Source: Citrobacter amalonaticus
Lineage (GTDB): Bacteria; Pseudomonadota; Gammaproteobacteria; Enterobacterales; Enterobacteriaceae
Assembly (NCBI RefSeq): GCF_018252635.1
Contig: NZ_JAGTXM010000001.1
Coordinates: 744,122 to 808,121, forward strand
Reading direction: 5' to 3'
DNA length: 64,000 bases
Under the pieces are notes generated by a model, which did no database searches, was not told the origin of the DNA, and saw nothing but the letters and a program-made list of their open reading frames with translations. Below are positions 21,284 through 31,222 of the stretch, piece by piece; the stretch's first letter is position 1; each line of letters opens with the position of its first letter. Made by a program: the position numbers and the translations under genes.

Positions 21284-23059
21284 TTAACGTTTATACAGTG
21301 GTCCGTAGTTCTGACAGGCGCGGTAATCCTGGCCTTCACTATCCATCCCATGCGCGGCCCAGGCTGAGGGACGGTAAATTTTCGCCTCTTCCACGTTGTG
21401 CATGCAGACCGGAATACGCAGCATTGCAGCGAGAGTGATGAAGTCCGCGCCGACGTGACCAACGGTCAGTACGCCGTGGTTCGCTCCCCAGTTCGCCATC
21501 ACGGAATAGACGTCGGAGAATGGTCCTTTCCCGGTAAGACGTGGCGCAAACCAGGTAGTGGGCCAACTGGAATCGGTGCGTTTGTCGAGAGTATCATGGA
21601 CCTCTTTCGGCAGTTCGACGCTCCAGCCTTCCGCAATTTGCAGTACTGGCCCCAGACCTTTGATGATGTTTACGCGGGTCATGGTGAACGGCACGCCGCC
21701 TTCGGTCAGGAAGCGTGACGAGTAACCGCCGCCGCGGAAATATTCATGGATCGCCGGACACCACTCGGTTGCCGCCAGGCAGGCGTCAGCCTCCTGCTGC
21801 GTGACCTCCCAGTGCGGTTTCATTGTCGGTTTTCCTTCGCTGTCACGCTGTTTACAGGTGCCGTCCAGCGCGGCGGAACCGGAGTTGATCAGATGGATAA
21901 TGCCGTGTTCTGCCCGTCCGGTCAGCGGCTGACCAGTCACGCGTTTAACTGCTTCTGGCGACCAGTAGGTACGTACATCGGCAAAGACCTGCGCGGTGCC
22001 GGTCAACTGATGCCCCAACAGCATGGCAACGCCGTTCAGGCTGTCGTTTTCGGTGGCGACAACAAACGGTTCACGCACACCATTCCAGTCAAATGAACTG
22101 TTCAGAAGCGCTTCGGCGGTATCACCGTTAGGGTATTGATCGGTCCAGTGACGCTGCCCCTGAAATCCGGCGGCAATCGCGTTATAGCCGAGCGACTCTT
22201 CCACGCGCCCTGTCTGCGCCAGTTTAGCGTTCCCTTGCATCATGTCGCGGATGCACATTGCCATCAGCAGGCTTTCGCGCAGGATAGCCCGGCTCTGTTC
22301 GGCGTTACGTTGATATTGCTTCGCGTTTTTATCTTCGCCGTAACGGAAGTGTTTATCCGCCCACGCTAGCGCCATTTCCAGCTCTGCCTCGTCATAGATG
22401 TGTTGATCGATGCGGCGGCGCAGTTCGGTCATATCGACGGACTGGACCTTCATCCCTAGCCAGGACTCAAAGAAATCATGATCGACGATGGAACCGGCGA
22501 TCCCCATCGACACCCCGCCCAGCGAGAGGTAGCTTTTCCCCTTCATGCTGGCGACGGCGAGCCCTGCCCGGGCGAAACGCAGTAGCTTTTCCTCAACATC
22601 GGCCGGGATCGAGGTATCTCCGGCATCCTGTACATCCTGGCCGTAGATCGAGAACGCAGGGATCCCTTTTTGACTATGCGCTGCCAGCGCGGCCGCCAGG
22701 TAGACCGCGCCAGGGCGTTCGGTACCGTTAAAGCCCCAGATGGCTTTCGGACGCAGAGGATCCATATCAATGGTTTCGCTGCCGTAGCACCAGCACGGTG
22801 TTACGGTGATTGTCAGTCCGACGTTTTGACCGCTGAACTTTTCCTCACAGGCGGCGGATTCTGCCATTCCGGCAATACAGCTGTCGGCAATAACGCAGTC
22901 AACCGGCGTGCCACAGGCGTAGCGGAGTTTCTCTGTCAGCAGGGCGGCAGTGGCCTTTGCCATATTCATCGTCTGGGCTTCCAGTGATTCACGAACGCCC
23001 ATTCGGCGTCCATCAATAACCGGACGAATACCAATTTTCGGCAGGCTAATCTTCTTCAT
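21284..23059 (-). CDS. fucI: L-fucose isomerase
   Basis: FucI converts L-fucose to L-fuculose (and D-arabinose to D-ribulose) in the cytoplasm with Mn2+. The product has 591 residues, the E. coli length. The Mn-ligand neighbourhoods ATENDSLNG (about residue 337) and [11 protein letters not shown] (about residue 361) are intact, as is the C-terminal [20 protein letters not shown]. It is the first gene of the minus-strand arm; its promoter region contains one of two identical 16-bp palindromes. In E. coli fucP lies directly upstream of fucI; here the neighbour is an ABC importer on the opposite strand. Confidence 0.98.
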   Translation of the reverse strand: MKKISLPKIGIRPVIDGRRMGVRESLEAQTMNMAKATAALLTEKLRYACGTPVDCVIADSCIAGMAESAACEEKFSGQNVGLTITVTPCWCYGSETIDMDPLRPKAIWGFNGTERPGAVYLAAALAAHSQKGIPAFSIYGQDVQDAGDTSIPADVEEKLLRFARAGLAVASMKGKSYLSLGGVSMGIAGSIVDHDFFESWLGMKVQSVDMTELRRRIDQHIYDEAELEMALAWADKHFRYGEDKNAKQYQRNAEQSRAILRESLLMAMCIRDMMQGNAKLAQTGRVEESLGYNAIAAGFQGQRHWTDQYPNGDTAEALLNSSFDWNGVREPFVVATENDSLNGVAMLLGHQLTGTAQVFADVRTYWSPEAVKRVTGQPLTGRAEHGIIHLINSGSAALDGTCKQRDSEGKPTMKPHWEVTQQEADACLAATEWCPAIHEYFRGGGYSSRFLTEGGVPFTMTRVNIIKGLGPVLQIAEGWSVELPKEVHDTLDKRTDSSWPTTWFAPRLTGKGPFSDVYSVMANWGANHGVLTVGHVGADFITLAAMLRIPVCMHNVEEAKIYRPSAWAAHGMDSEGQDYRACQNYGPLYKR

Positions 23060-23145
23060 TCGCGGTTCCTCATCTCACGTGTAGGCGTGCTGCTCAGGCG
23101 GATGACAGAGCACCACCGCAGCAGTCGACTGAAATCAATAAATTT

Positions 23146-23161
23146 GCTAACTCGAGTTAGC
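23146..23161. promoter_or_regulatory. Perfect 16-bp palindrome, fucI-proximal operator candidate
   Basis: GCTAACTCGAGTTAGC is its own reverse complement, with a central CG like the operators of LacI-family regulators. Its near edge is 86 bp upstream of the fucI start codon. An identical copy lies 240 bp away. Regulator assignment (the LacI-type protein at 27189) is inferred. Confidence 0.75.
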
Positions 23162-23205
23162 TTAGGTATTGACGTGATTTATACACAACTTTTTTCTGAC
23201 GGGAT

Positions 23206-23221
23206 TGTGAGTCGCTTCACG
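23206..23221. promoter_or_regulatory. CRP-type site in the fuc control region
   Basis: TGTGAGTCGCTTCACG matches TGTGA-N6-TCACA at nine of the ten conserved positions. Catabolite control of fucose genes is known in E. coli; binding here is inferred from the match. Confidence 0.6.
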
Positions 23222-23385
23222 AGAAGTGGTTAAAATTCGATCTACATCAAATAATATAAAGACAGTCAAATTTATTAAAGTATTTAAAATCAGATGATTA
23301 CAAATAAATGTCTGTCCGGTATCACAGTTTTAACCCAAATGATTTGGCTATTTTTGGTGGCTAAAATAGCTTTAAAGGGCACATC

Positions 23386-23401
23386 GCTAACTCGAGTTAG
23401 C
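23386..23401. promoter_or_regulatory. Perfect 16-bp palindrome, importer-proximal operator candidate
   Basis: An exact second copy of GCTAACTCGAGTTAGC, 134 bp upstream of the ABC ATPase start. Together with the first copy it brackets both promoters, a layout that suits repression by a looping regulator. Confidence 0.75.
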
Positions 23402-23535
23402 AATATCTGGCAACATATCGACGTGACGTAAACGTGTTTTCAGGAAGTCATCACATTCATAGTGGCGTTCGCTCCCTGAGAATGCACTTCGCCTGATTCA
23501 CTGCCTGCGGTTTCTGATTATTGAGGAAAGCAGCA

Positions 23536-25035
23536 ATGTCCGAAACATTTTTACAGATGAATCATATTACCAAACGCTTTCCCGGCGTATTAGCGTTGAG
23601 TAATGTGGACTTTACTCTTCGCAAAGGTGAAGTGCATGCGCTATTAGGTGAAAATGGCGCAGGCAAATCTACACTGATGAAAATTTTGTCCGGTGTTTAT
23701 CAACCGGATGAAGGGGAGATTATATTTGAGGGGAAGCCTGTGTCATTCAGCGACCCGCTCAGTGCGCAGAGTGCCGGGATTACCATTATTCATCAGGAAT
23801 TTAATCTCTTTCCGGAATTAACCGTAGAAGAAAATATCTTTATCGGCAGAGAGTTTTGTAAAAATAACCGTTGGCGGCTGGATGAAAAACAACAGCGCCA
23901 GGCGGCAACCGAGATTTTGCATAAATTAAACCTGAATATTTCGCCTGAAACGCTGGTGGCAGACCTGACCGTGGCACAACAGCAGATGGTGGAAATCGCG
24001 AAAGCGATATCCGTCAATGCCAAAATCCTGATTATGGATGAACCCACCGCGGCGCTGACGGAAACAGAAATAGAAAGCTTATTCCAGGTGACCCGACTGC
24101 TTAAAGCGCAGGGGACCGGGATTGTCTACATCTCGCATCGTCTTGAAGAGTTAGCGCTGATTGCCGATCGCGCGACGGTCATGCGCGACGGCCAGTACAT
24201 TGATACCGTTGAGTATGAAACGGTGAAGATAAGCGATCTGATTGCGATGATGGTCGGCCGCGAACTGGGAAACATCTATCCTCGCCGTGAAGCGCGGGTA
24301 CATCAGGAACCGGTGCTGGAGGTCAGCGGGCTCACGCGCAAAGGCGTGCTCAATAACATCGACTTTACGTTGAACCGGGGCGAGATCCTGGGTTTTGCCG
24401 GGTTGATGGGCGCCGGGCGTACGGAGCTGGCGCGCGCCATTTTTGGCGCCGATCCCATCGACAGCGGGACCATTAAGCTGAACGGCAAGGCTATTGTGAT
24501 AAAGGGGATTTCTGACGCCATTGCACAAGGTATTAGCTATTTAACCGAAGACCGTAAAAAAGAGGGGCTGGCGCTTAATCTGTCCGTTGAGCGCAATATC
24601 ATGTTGGGAAATTATCCTGAATACGCCGACCGTTTTGGCAACGTTGACGCAAAACGCTGCCAGAAAATGAGTGAGGAACAGGTCAGGGCGCTCAGAATCA
24701 AAACGCCGCACCTTGAACAGGCGGCGCTGAATTTGAGTGGGGGAAATCAGCAAAAAATTATTATTGCCCGTTGGGTGTGCAAAGATACCGATATTCTTAT
24801 TTTTGATGAGCCTACTCGCGGAATTGATGTCGGCGCTAAGCTGGAAATCTATGAATTAATGAATCGCCTCGTGGCAAAAGGGAAATCGATTATTATGATT
24901 TCCTCTGAATTACCGGAGGTCCTGGGCATGTGCGATCGTATTTTAGTCATGCGCAGTGGTCGTATTACTGGAGAATTAACTGCTGGTAACGCCACACAAG
25001 AAAAAATCATGCAATATGCGACGTTAGAGGATTAA
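23536..25035 (+). CDS. Sugar ABC importer, double ATPase subunit (RbsA/AraG type)
   Basis: Cytoplasmic energy-coupling subunit of a pentose/deoxyhexose-type importer. From the ATG at 23536 (after GAGGAAAG) it has 499 residues, the usual length for fused double ATPases. The first half has a complete Walker A, GENGAGKST, at residues 38-46, a Q-loop region IIHQEFNLFPEL and Walker B LIMDEPTAAL. The second half has the degenerate GLMGAGRTE, the signature LSGGNQQK and Walker B LIFDEPTRGID, as in RbsA. The permease begins 3 bp downstream. Position opposite fucI and in one run with fucA suggests L-fucose or a related sugar such as D-arabinose as substrate; that is inference, since the family does not reveal the sugar. 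Confidence 0.9.
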   Translation: MSETFLQMNHITKRFPGVLALSNVDFTLRKGEVHALLGENGAGKSTLMKILSGVYQPDEGEIIFEGKPVSFSDPLSAQSAGITIIHQEFNLFPELTVEENIFIGREFCKNNRWRLDEKQQRQAATEILHKLNLNISPETLVADLTVAQQQMVEIAKAISVNAKILIMDEPTAALTETEIESLFQVTRLLKAQGTGIVYISHRLEELALIADRATVMRDGQYIDTVEYETVKISDLIAMMVGRELGNIYPRREARVHQEPVLEVSGLTRKGVLNNIDFTLNRGEILGFAGLMGAGRTELARAIFGADPIDSGTIKLNGKAIVIKGISDAIAQGISYLTEDRKKEGLALNLSVERNIMLGNYPEYADRFGNVDAKRCQKMSEEQVRALRIKTPHLEQAALNLSGGNQQKIIIARWVCKDTDILIFDEPTRGIDVGAKLEIYELMNRLVAKGKSIIMISSELPEVLGMCDRILVMRSGRITGELTAGNATQEKIMQYATLED

Positions 25036-25038
25036 ATC

Positions 25039-26022
25039 ATGACCATCTCTGTAACCTCTTCAGACAGCAATACTAAGAAAATAAAAATTAATAAAGAACT
25101 TTTAATGCGTCTTGCGCCACTTTTTAGTTTGATTATCCTGGTTGTTTTTTTCAGTTTCAGTTCGCCGTTTTTCTTTAATACTGAAAATATTATGACCATT
25201 GCGCTGCAAACCTCGGTTATCGGCATTATGGCCATTGGCGTAACGTTTGTGATTATTACCGCAGGGATCGATCTCTCTTTAGGATCGGTGGTGGCGTTTT
25301 CCGGTGTAGCGGTCGGCATCTGCGCGACGCTCGGACTTCCGTTGCCGATCTGTATTCTGGCAGGCGTGCTGGCCGGAGGATTGTGCGGCTACGTGAATGG
25401 TCTGCTGGTGACCAAAATGACGATTCCACCGTTCATCGCCACGCTGGGGCTGATGATGTCCGTCAGGGGAATTAACATGGTAATGACGGATGGGCGCGCC
25501 ATCTATTTCGCCGATTATCCCACCTTCAAGTTGCTGGCGCAGGGACGTTTATTCGATGTGCTGCCGTATCCGGTGTTCTATCTGGTGATTGTCGCGCTGG
25601 TTGCCGGTTACATCCTCAAGAAAACGGTTATTGGTCGCTATGTCTATGCCGTGGGCAGTAATGAAGTGGCGGCGCACCTTTCCGGGATCAAAGTTCAGCG
25701 CGTCAAAATCTTCGTCTATGCCTTCTGCGGCCTGCTGACCGGCATTGCCGGGGTGATACTGGCCTCACGGCTGAACTCTGGCCAGCCAACGGTCGGCGTC
25801 GGTTATGAACTGGAAGCCATTGCCGCAGTCGTGATCGGCGGTACCAGTCTGATGGGCGGAATTGGCACCATCGGCGGCACGATCATCGGTGCATTCATCA
25901 TGAGCGTATTGAAAAACGGCCTGAACCTGATGGGGGTCTCCCAGTTCTGGCAAATGGTCGCGATGGGGATTGTGGTCGTCGCCGCTGTCTATCTCGATAC
26001 GTTACGCAAAAAGATTCGTTGA
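25039..26022 (+). CDS. Sugar ABC importer, permease subunit (RbsC/AraH type)
   Basis: Integral inner-membrane subunit of 327 residues. Many hydrophobic segments are visible from about residue 20 to the end, and the family motifs AGIDLSLGSVVAFSG, PPFIATLGLMM and AIAAVVIGGTSLMGG (the EAA-like loop contacting the ATPase) are present. It starts 3 bp after the ATPase stop and is followed by the binding-protein gene after 73 bp. It probably forms a homodimer with one double ATPase. Substrate as for the other subunits: inferred from the fuc context only. Confidence 0.9.
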   Translation: MTISVTSSDSNTKKIKINKELLMRLAPLFSLIILVVFFSFSSPFFFNTENIMTIALQTSVIGIMAIGVTFVIITAGIDLSLGSVVAFSGVAVGICATLGLPLPICILAGVLAGGLCGYVNGLLVTKMTIPPFIATLGLMMSVRGINMVMTDGRAIYFADYPTFKLLAQGRLFDVLPYPVFYLVIVALVAGYILKKTVIGRYVYAVGSNEVAAHLSGIKVQRVKIFVYAFCGLLTGIAGVILASRLNSGQPTVGVGYELEAIAAVVIGGTSLMGGIGTIGGTIIGAFIMSVLKNGLNLMGVSQFWQMVAMGIVVVAAVYLDTLRKKIR

Positions 26023-26095
26023 TTTACGCTCCCGGCAGTCACGGGGAACACTGACCCTGACGTTAAGGGTGACACACTCACAACGGAGTACAACA

Positions 26096-27046
26096 ATGAA
26101 AACCAGGCATTTTGTCTATGCGTTATCCCTGCTGGCGTGCATCACTTCCAGTGCGTTAGCGAAAGATTTGAACCTTCCGGTCATCAGTAAAGGTTTCCAG
26201 CATGAGTTCTGGCAAACCGTGAAAATGGGGACGGAAGCGGCGGCGAAGGAGTTGGGCGATAAAACCAGCTATGTCGGACCCGCGGACGAAACTCAAATTG
26301 CGGAACAAATTCAACTGGTTGAAAACGCCATGGCGCAAAAGCCGAACGGTCTGCTGCTGGCGGCGCTGGATGCCAATGCGCTTGCTCCGCTGGTGGAAAC
26401 GGCGAATTCGCGTGGTATTAAGGTCGTCACTTTTGACTCCGGCGTGAATTCGGATATTCCGGTCAGCTTCGTAGCGACCAATAACCGTAAAGCTGGCGCT
26501 GAGGCGGCGGATGCGCTGGCAGCACAGGTGAATAATAAAGGCAAAGTCGGCATTATCGCTCATGTCGCCGGGACGTCATCCGCGATTGAACGCTCGGAAG
26601 GGTTCATTACCCGCATGAAGGAAAAGTATCCGGATATCAAGGTGCTGCCCGTGCAGTACAGCGATGGCGATCCGCAAAAAGCGATGGATAAGACCATTGA
26701 TATGATTCAGGCCAATCCCGATCTGGCCGGGATCTATGGCACCAATGAGGGCTCAACGCTGGGCGTCGCCAACGCCATCGACAGTCAGAATCTGAAAGGG
26801 AAGGTGAAAGTCATTGGTTTCGACAGTACCGAAGCGATTATTCACTTCCTTAACACAGGCGTTATCCAGGGCTTTGTCGTCCAGGACGCTTATCAGATTG
26901 GTTACCAGGGGATTAAAACCCTGAATGCGGCGCTGTCCGGGCAAACGGTCGCGAAAGAGATCGATATCCCGGTGAAATTCGTGAGCGCCCAGAACATCAA
27001 TACGCCGGAAATAGACAAGCTGTTACATCCTTTCGGCAAGAAATAA
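26096..27046 (+). CDS. Periplasmic sugar-binding protein of the importer (RbsB type)
   Basis: Substrate-binding protein of 316 residues from the ATG at 26096, which follows CGGAG. A Sec signal peptide is clear, probably cut after SSALA at residue 22. The mature part is a Peripla_BP_4 (ribose-type) fold: VISKGFQHEFWQTVKMG, a hinge strand GLLLAALDANAL, VVTFDSGVN and VIGFDSTEAI, with NEGST in the second lobe. It determines the sugar specificity of the importer; sequence reading alone does not tell whether the sugar is L-fucose. The hairpin at 27054-27074 follows. Confidence 0.9.
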   Translation: MKTRHFVYALSLLACITSSALAKDLNLPVISKGFQHEFWQTVKMGTEAAAKELGDKTSYVGPADETQIAEQIQLVENAMAQKPNGLLLAALDANALAPLVETANSRGIKVVTFDSGVNSDIPVSFVATNNRKAGAEAADALAAQVNNKGKVGIIAHVAGTSSAIERSEGFITRMKEKYPDIKVLPVQYSDGDPQKAMDKTIDMIQANPDLAGIYGTNEGSTLGVANAIDSQNLKGKVKVIGFDSTEAIIHFLNTGVIQGFVVQDAYQIGYQGIKTLNAALSGQTVAKEIDIPVKFVSAQNINTPEIDKLLHPFGKK

Positions 27047-27053
27047 ATCGGCT

Positions 27054-27074
27054 GGGGGCGGTGTCTTCGCCCCC
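27054..27074 (+). terminator. GC-rich hairpin after the binding-protein gene
   Basis: GGGGGCG-gtgtctt-CGCCCCC, a perfect 7-bp stem, lies 7 bp after the stop. It has no T run, so it may attenuate or protect the importer mRNA rather than end it fully. Confidence 0.5.
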
Positions 27075-27188
27075 CGCTTAGCGGGTGTGATCAACGGCGT
27101 GCGCTTAACCGACTGATGCGGTAAGACAAAAGTGTAAAATGCTTTTATGATTGTCAATTGACGCTTGGACGGTGACTGGGGCACATAC

Positions 27189-28187
27189 ATGGCTAAAACA
27201 GTAGAACAGATAGCCAGCGACCTGAATTTATCGGTGACAACCGTGAGACTGGTGCTAAACGGAAAAGCTGAACAGTATCGAATCAGCCTCAAAACGCAAA
27301 CGCGTATTAATGAATATGTTGAGCGATATGGTTATGTGATTAACCATTCCGCCCGCAGTCTGAAGCTGAATAAAACGGATACCCTTGGCCTGATCGTTCC
27401 CAATATTTCTAACGTCTTCTTTGCCACGCTGGCGGAGAAACTGGAGCAGCGCTGTCGTCGCTCCGGTTATCAACTGATGATTAGCTGTACCTATGATGAC
27501 GTCGATTACGAAAACAAAATCACCAAGGCGTTAATTGCCCGTAACGTGGATGGTCTTTTTATTGTCCCGTCAACGTTAGAAAACCAGCAACATCATTTAC
27601 GTCAGGTGAGAAAACCGATGGTATTGCTGGACCGTGATTTTAAATACACGGATAACGCGCTGGTGGAAAGTCACAATATTTCAGGCGGGGAACACTTAAC
27701 CCAGAGTTTGTTGGATGCTGAAAAGCTGCCGGTCTGGTTTCTGGTGGGCGATACCGGTTTGCCCAGTATCAGCGATCGTCTGACGGGCTACCTGAATGCG
27801 CTCAGTAAAAAAGGAATTCATCACCGTGACTGGGTGCGCGAAGGACCGGTGAACACCCCGGAAGGGGGATACCAGATTATGCAGGCGTTGATTGACGACG
27901 CGGGATGCCCGCAGGCGTTTATCGCCTCGTCGTTACCGGTGCTGGAAGGCGCGGTAAGAGCCATCCGCGACCGTTTTGGCGTCATTCCGCCTGAGATCAA
28001 TATCGGCACGTTCGACGAACACCCGATGCTGGGATTCCTGTCCAATAACGTATGGTCAATGCAGCAGGATGAGAACGCCTGGGCGGAAAAAGCGTTCACT
28101 ATGATGCTCAACGCCATTGAAGATCGCCCTGTTCATGAGACGGTAAAAGTAGAAATGAAATTAATTAAGCGCTTAAGACAAAAATAA
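27189..28187 (+). CDS. LacI-family transcriptional regulator of the fucose/importer locus
   Basis: A 332-residue regulator from the ATG at 27189; upstream in-frame codons are unlikely because the helix-turn-helix begins here. The helix-turn-helix is at about residues 4-24 (TVEQIASDLNLSVTTVRLVL), the hinge helix near 50-58 (NHSARSLKLN), and a periplasmic-binding-protein-like ligand domain spans 60-330 (LGLIVPNISNVFFATLAEKLE). It lies between the importer and fucA. The two palindromes with a central CG in the divergent region fit a regulator of this family. E. coli has no such gene in its fuc locus. Ligand and sign of regulation are unknown; repression relieved by the imported sugar or a phosphorylated product is the simplest guess. 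Confidence 0.88.
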   Translation: MAKTVEQIASDLNLSVTTVRLVLNGKAEQYRISLKTQTRINEYVERYGYVINHSARSLKLNKTDTLGLIVPNISNVFFATLAEKLEQRCRRSGYQLMISCTYDDVDYENKITKALIARNVDGLFIVPSTLENQQHHLRQVRKPMVLLDRDFKYTDNALVESHNISGGEHLTQSLLDAEKLPVWFLVGDTGLPSISDRLTGYLNALSKKGIHHRDWVREGPVNTPEGGYQIMQALIDDAGCPQAFIASSLPVLEGAVRAIRDRFGVIPPEINIGTFDEHPMLGFLSNNVWSMQQDENAWAEKAFTMMLNAIEDRPVHETVKVEMKLIKRLRQK

Positions 28188-28244
28188 AACGCGCGACAAA
28201 AATCGTGTTATCAGTCATTGAACCGAGTACCCCGGAGAACTGAG

Positions 28245-28892
28245 ATGGAAAGAACTCGTTTATCTCGAGAAATTATTGAAACCTGTCTGGAAATGACGCG
28301 CCTGGGTTTAAACCAGGGGACGGCGGGAAATGTGAGCGCGCGTTATCAGGACGGTATGTTGATTACCCCGAGCGGCATTCCTTATGAGCGAATGACCGAA
28401 CAGATGATTGTCTACGTGGATAATGACGGCAAGTACGAAGAGGGGAAATTACCGTCCAGTGAATGGCGTTTTCATCTGGCGGCTTATCAGACTCGCCCGG
28501 ATGCGAATGCCGTTGTGCATAACCACGCCATTCATTGTACCGCGGTATCTATTCTCAACCGGCCGATCCCGGCCATTCACTATATGATTGCGGCGGCGGG
28601 AGGGAATTCGATTCCCTGTGCGCCCTATGCCACCTTCGGTACTCGCGAACTCTCAGAACACGTGGTTGTGGCGCTGAAAAATCGCAAAGCCACGCTGCTG
28701 CAACACCATGGTTTAATTGCCTGCGAGGAGAACCTGCAAAAGGCACTGTGGCTGGCGCACGAGGTGGAGGTGCTGGCGCAACTCTATATGAAGACGCTGG
28801 CGGTGATGGATCCGGTGCCGGTGTTATCCGATGAAGAAATCGCCGTGGTGCTCGAGAAGTTTAAAACCTACGGATTACGTATCGAAGAATAA
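28245..28892 (+). CDS. fucA: L-fuculose-1-phosphate aldolase
   Basis: FucA splits L-fuculose 1-phosphate into dihydroxyacetone phosphate and L-lactaldehyde with Zn2+. From the ATG at 28245 it has 215 residues, the E. coli length; a few upstream codons are open but lack similarity. Zinc ligands and catalytic acid are intact: SSEWRFH (E73), VVHNHAIH (H92, H94) and LLQHHGLI (H155). In E. coli fucA heads an operon with fucO; here it follows the LacI-type regulator and no fucO is present downstream, where xni converges. Confidence 0.97.
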   Translation: MERTRLSREIIETCLEMTRLGLNQGTAGNVSARYQDGMLITPSGIPYERMTEQMIVYVDNDGKYEEGKLPSSEWRFHLAAYQTRPDANAVVHNHAIHCTAVSILNRPIPAIHYMIAAAGGNSIPCAPYATFGTRELSEHVVVALKNRKATLLQHHGLIACEENLQKALWLAHEVEVLAQLYMKTLAVMDPVPVLSDEEIAVVLEKFKTYGLRIEE

Positions 28893-28917
28893 GCGGTGGA
28901 GAACCGTCGCGGTTTGT

Positions 28918-28950
28918 GTGCCGGGTCGGACGGTCTGCGCCATCCGGCCC
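28918..28950. repeat. Single REP-like unit between fucA and xni
   Basis: GTGCCGGGTCGGACGG pairs with GCGCCATCCGGCCCGC around the short gap between two convergent genes. It is a single diverged unit. Confidence 0.6.
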
Positions 28951-28956
28951 GCAATT

Positions 28957-29730
<774 letters not shown>

Positions 29731-29789
29731 TCAGCGTGTAGGGTAACATTCAGTATGGGATCAGGCCATTACCGGAGGCTAAAACGGGA

Positions 29790-29814
29790 AGAGGCCTCGC
29801 AAAAGGAGGCCTCT
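29790..29814 (-). terminator. Terminator of sdaC-sdaB
   Basis: On the minus strand AGAGGCCTCC-tttt-GCGAGGCCTCT lies just after the sdaB stop, followed by TCCCGTTTT. A strong stem with a weak U run. Confidence 0.7.
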
Positions 29815-29823
29815 GGGGAAGGA

Positions 29824-31191
29824 TTAATCGCAGGTGACGATCTTCATCGCCAGGCCGCCGCGAGAGGTTTCGCGATACTTGGCGTTCATGTCTTTACCGG
29901 TTTCGTACATGGTTTCGATCACTTTATCGAGGCAGACGCGCGGTTCACTGGTCCGACGCAGCGCCATACGCGCCGCGTTGACCGCTTTGACGGAAGCAAT
30001 CGCGTTACGCTCGATGCACGGTACCTGAACCTGGCCCGCAACCGGGTCGCAGGTGAGACCGAGGTTGTGTTCCATGCCGATTTCTGCGGCAATGCATACC
30101 TGGGTCGGACTTCCGCCCAGAAGTTCTGCCAGACCGGCTGCCGCCATCGAACAGGCCACGCCGACTTCGCCCTGACAACCCACTTCCGCGCCGGAAATGG
30201 AGGCATTCATCTTGTACAATGACCCAATTGCACTAGCAACCAACATGTAGCGTGCCAGTGAGTTCGCGTTCACTTCGCGGATGAATTTGTCGTAGTAAGC
30301 GAGGACTGCCGGCACGATACCGCAGGCACCGTTCGTCGGGGCGGTAACCACGCGTCCGCCTGCGGCATTCTCTTCGTTTACCGCCAGCGCGAACATATTG
30401 ATCCAGTCAACGACTGCCATCGGATCGGTCGTGGTTTTGTCGCTGCTCACCAGCATACGACGCAGCGCCGCCGCACGGCGGGGGACGCGCAGTTTTCCAG
30501 GCAGAACGCCCTCGGTGGTGATGCCGCGCTCAATGCCGCCGCGCATCACCTCCCAGACGTTGGCAAAGTGCTGTTCCAGCTCTTCTTTGCTGTGTAATGC
30601 CAGCTCGTTTTGCATCATCAGACCGGAAAGGGAAAGCCCGGTTTCCTGGCAGTGTTTTTGCAGATCGGCAGCTGATTTGTACGGATACGGTACGTTGACC
30701 GGCGCACTGTTCGGTAAACCGAAGTGTTCTTCATCAACGATGAAACCACCGCCAATAGAGTAGTAAGTCTGACTGTAGAGGACGCTATCGCCGGCCAGCG
30801 CGGTGATACGCATTCCGTTCTCGTGCAGAGACAGATTGTCGGCATGGAAATTCATGCACTTATCCACCGGGAATTCGACCTCATGCTGGCCGTTCGCCAA
30901 CAGCAGTCGCCCATGGGTGTTGACATCCTGGATGAAGCCTGGGATGGCATCGATGTCAACGGTATCCGGCAGGTTTCCCGCCAGCCCCATGATAATCGCG
31001 ATATCAGTGTGGTGGCCTTTACCCGTCAGCGACAGGGAGCCATACACATCCACCACGACTCGGGTGACATCCATCAGAATATTGCGGGCAATCAGATCAT
31101 CCGTGAATTGTTTGCCAGCTTTCATTGGTCCAACGGTATGTGAACTGGAGGGGCCAATGCCGATTTTGAAAATATCGAATACGCTAATCAT
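29824..31191 (-). CDS. sdaB: L-serine dehydratase 2
   Basis: SdaB deaminates L-serine to pyruvate and ammonia with an oxygen-sensitive [4Fe-4S] cluster. The product has 455 residues, the E. coli length. The alpha/beta-type motifs SSSHTVGPMKAG near the N-terminus and, later, NGACGIVPA, GCQGEVGVACSMAAAGLAE and LTCDPVAGQVQVPCIERN supply the cluster cysteines. The upstream gene sdaC encodes the serine importer; the pair is joined by a 60-bp gap with a hairpin. Confidence 0.97.
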   Translation of the reverse strand: MISVFDIFKIGIGPSSSHTVGPMKAGKQFTDDLIARNILMDVTRVVVDVYGSLSLTGKGHHTDIAIIMGLAGNLPDTVDIDAIPGFIQDVNTHGRLLLANGQHEVEFPVDKCMNFHADNLSLHENGMRITALAGDSVLYSQTYYSIGGGFIVDEEHFGLPNSAPVNVPYPYKSAADLQKHCQETGLSLSGLMMQNELALHSKEELEQHFANVWEVMRGGIERGITTEGVLPGKLRVPRRAAALRRMLVSSDKTTTDPMAVVDWINMFALAVNEENAAGGRVVTAPTNGACGIVPAVLAYYDKFIREVNANSLARYMLVASAIGSLYKMNASISGAEVGCQGEVGVACSMAAAGLAELLGGSPTQVCIAAEIGMEHNLGLTCDPVAGQVQVPCIERNAIASVKAVNAARMALRRTSEPRVCLDKVIETMYETGKDMNAKYRETSRGGLAMKIVTCD

Positions 31192-31222
31192 AGGGCATCC
31201 ATTGCGGTTATATCAGGGAGGA

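Larger units (their letters stand above)
23060..23535. promoter_or_regulatory. Divergent control region of the fucose locus
   Basis: This 476-bp AT-rich region separates fucI from the ABC importer operon and must contain both promoters. It holds two copies of the palindrome GCTAACTCGAGTTAGC (23146-23161 and 23386-23401) and one good CRP-type site, TGTGAGTCGCTTCACG, at 23206-23221. No open reading frame of interest is seen. A ribosome site GAGGAAAG precedes the ATPase start. I could not fix the -35/-10 boxes with confidence. Confidence 0.8.

Noticed and set aside
28258-28273. CTCGAG near the fucA start as a third operator
   Set aside because: Only the central six bases agree with the 16-bp palindrome; the arms do not match, and it lies within the coding sequence.
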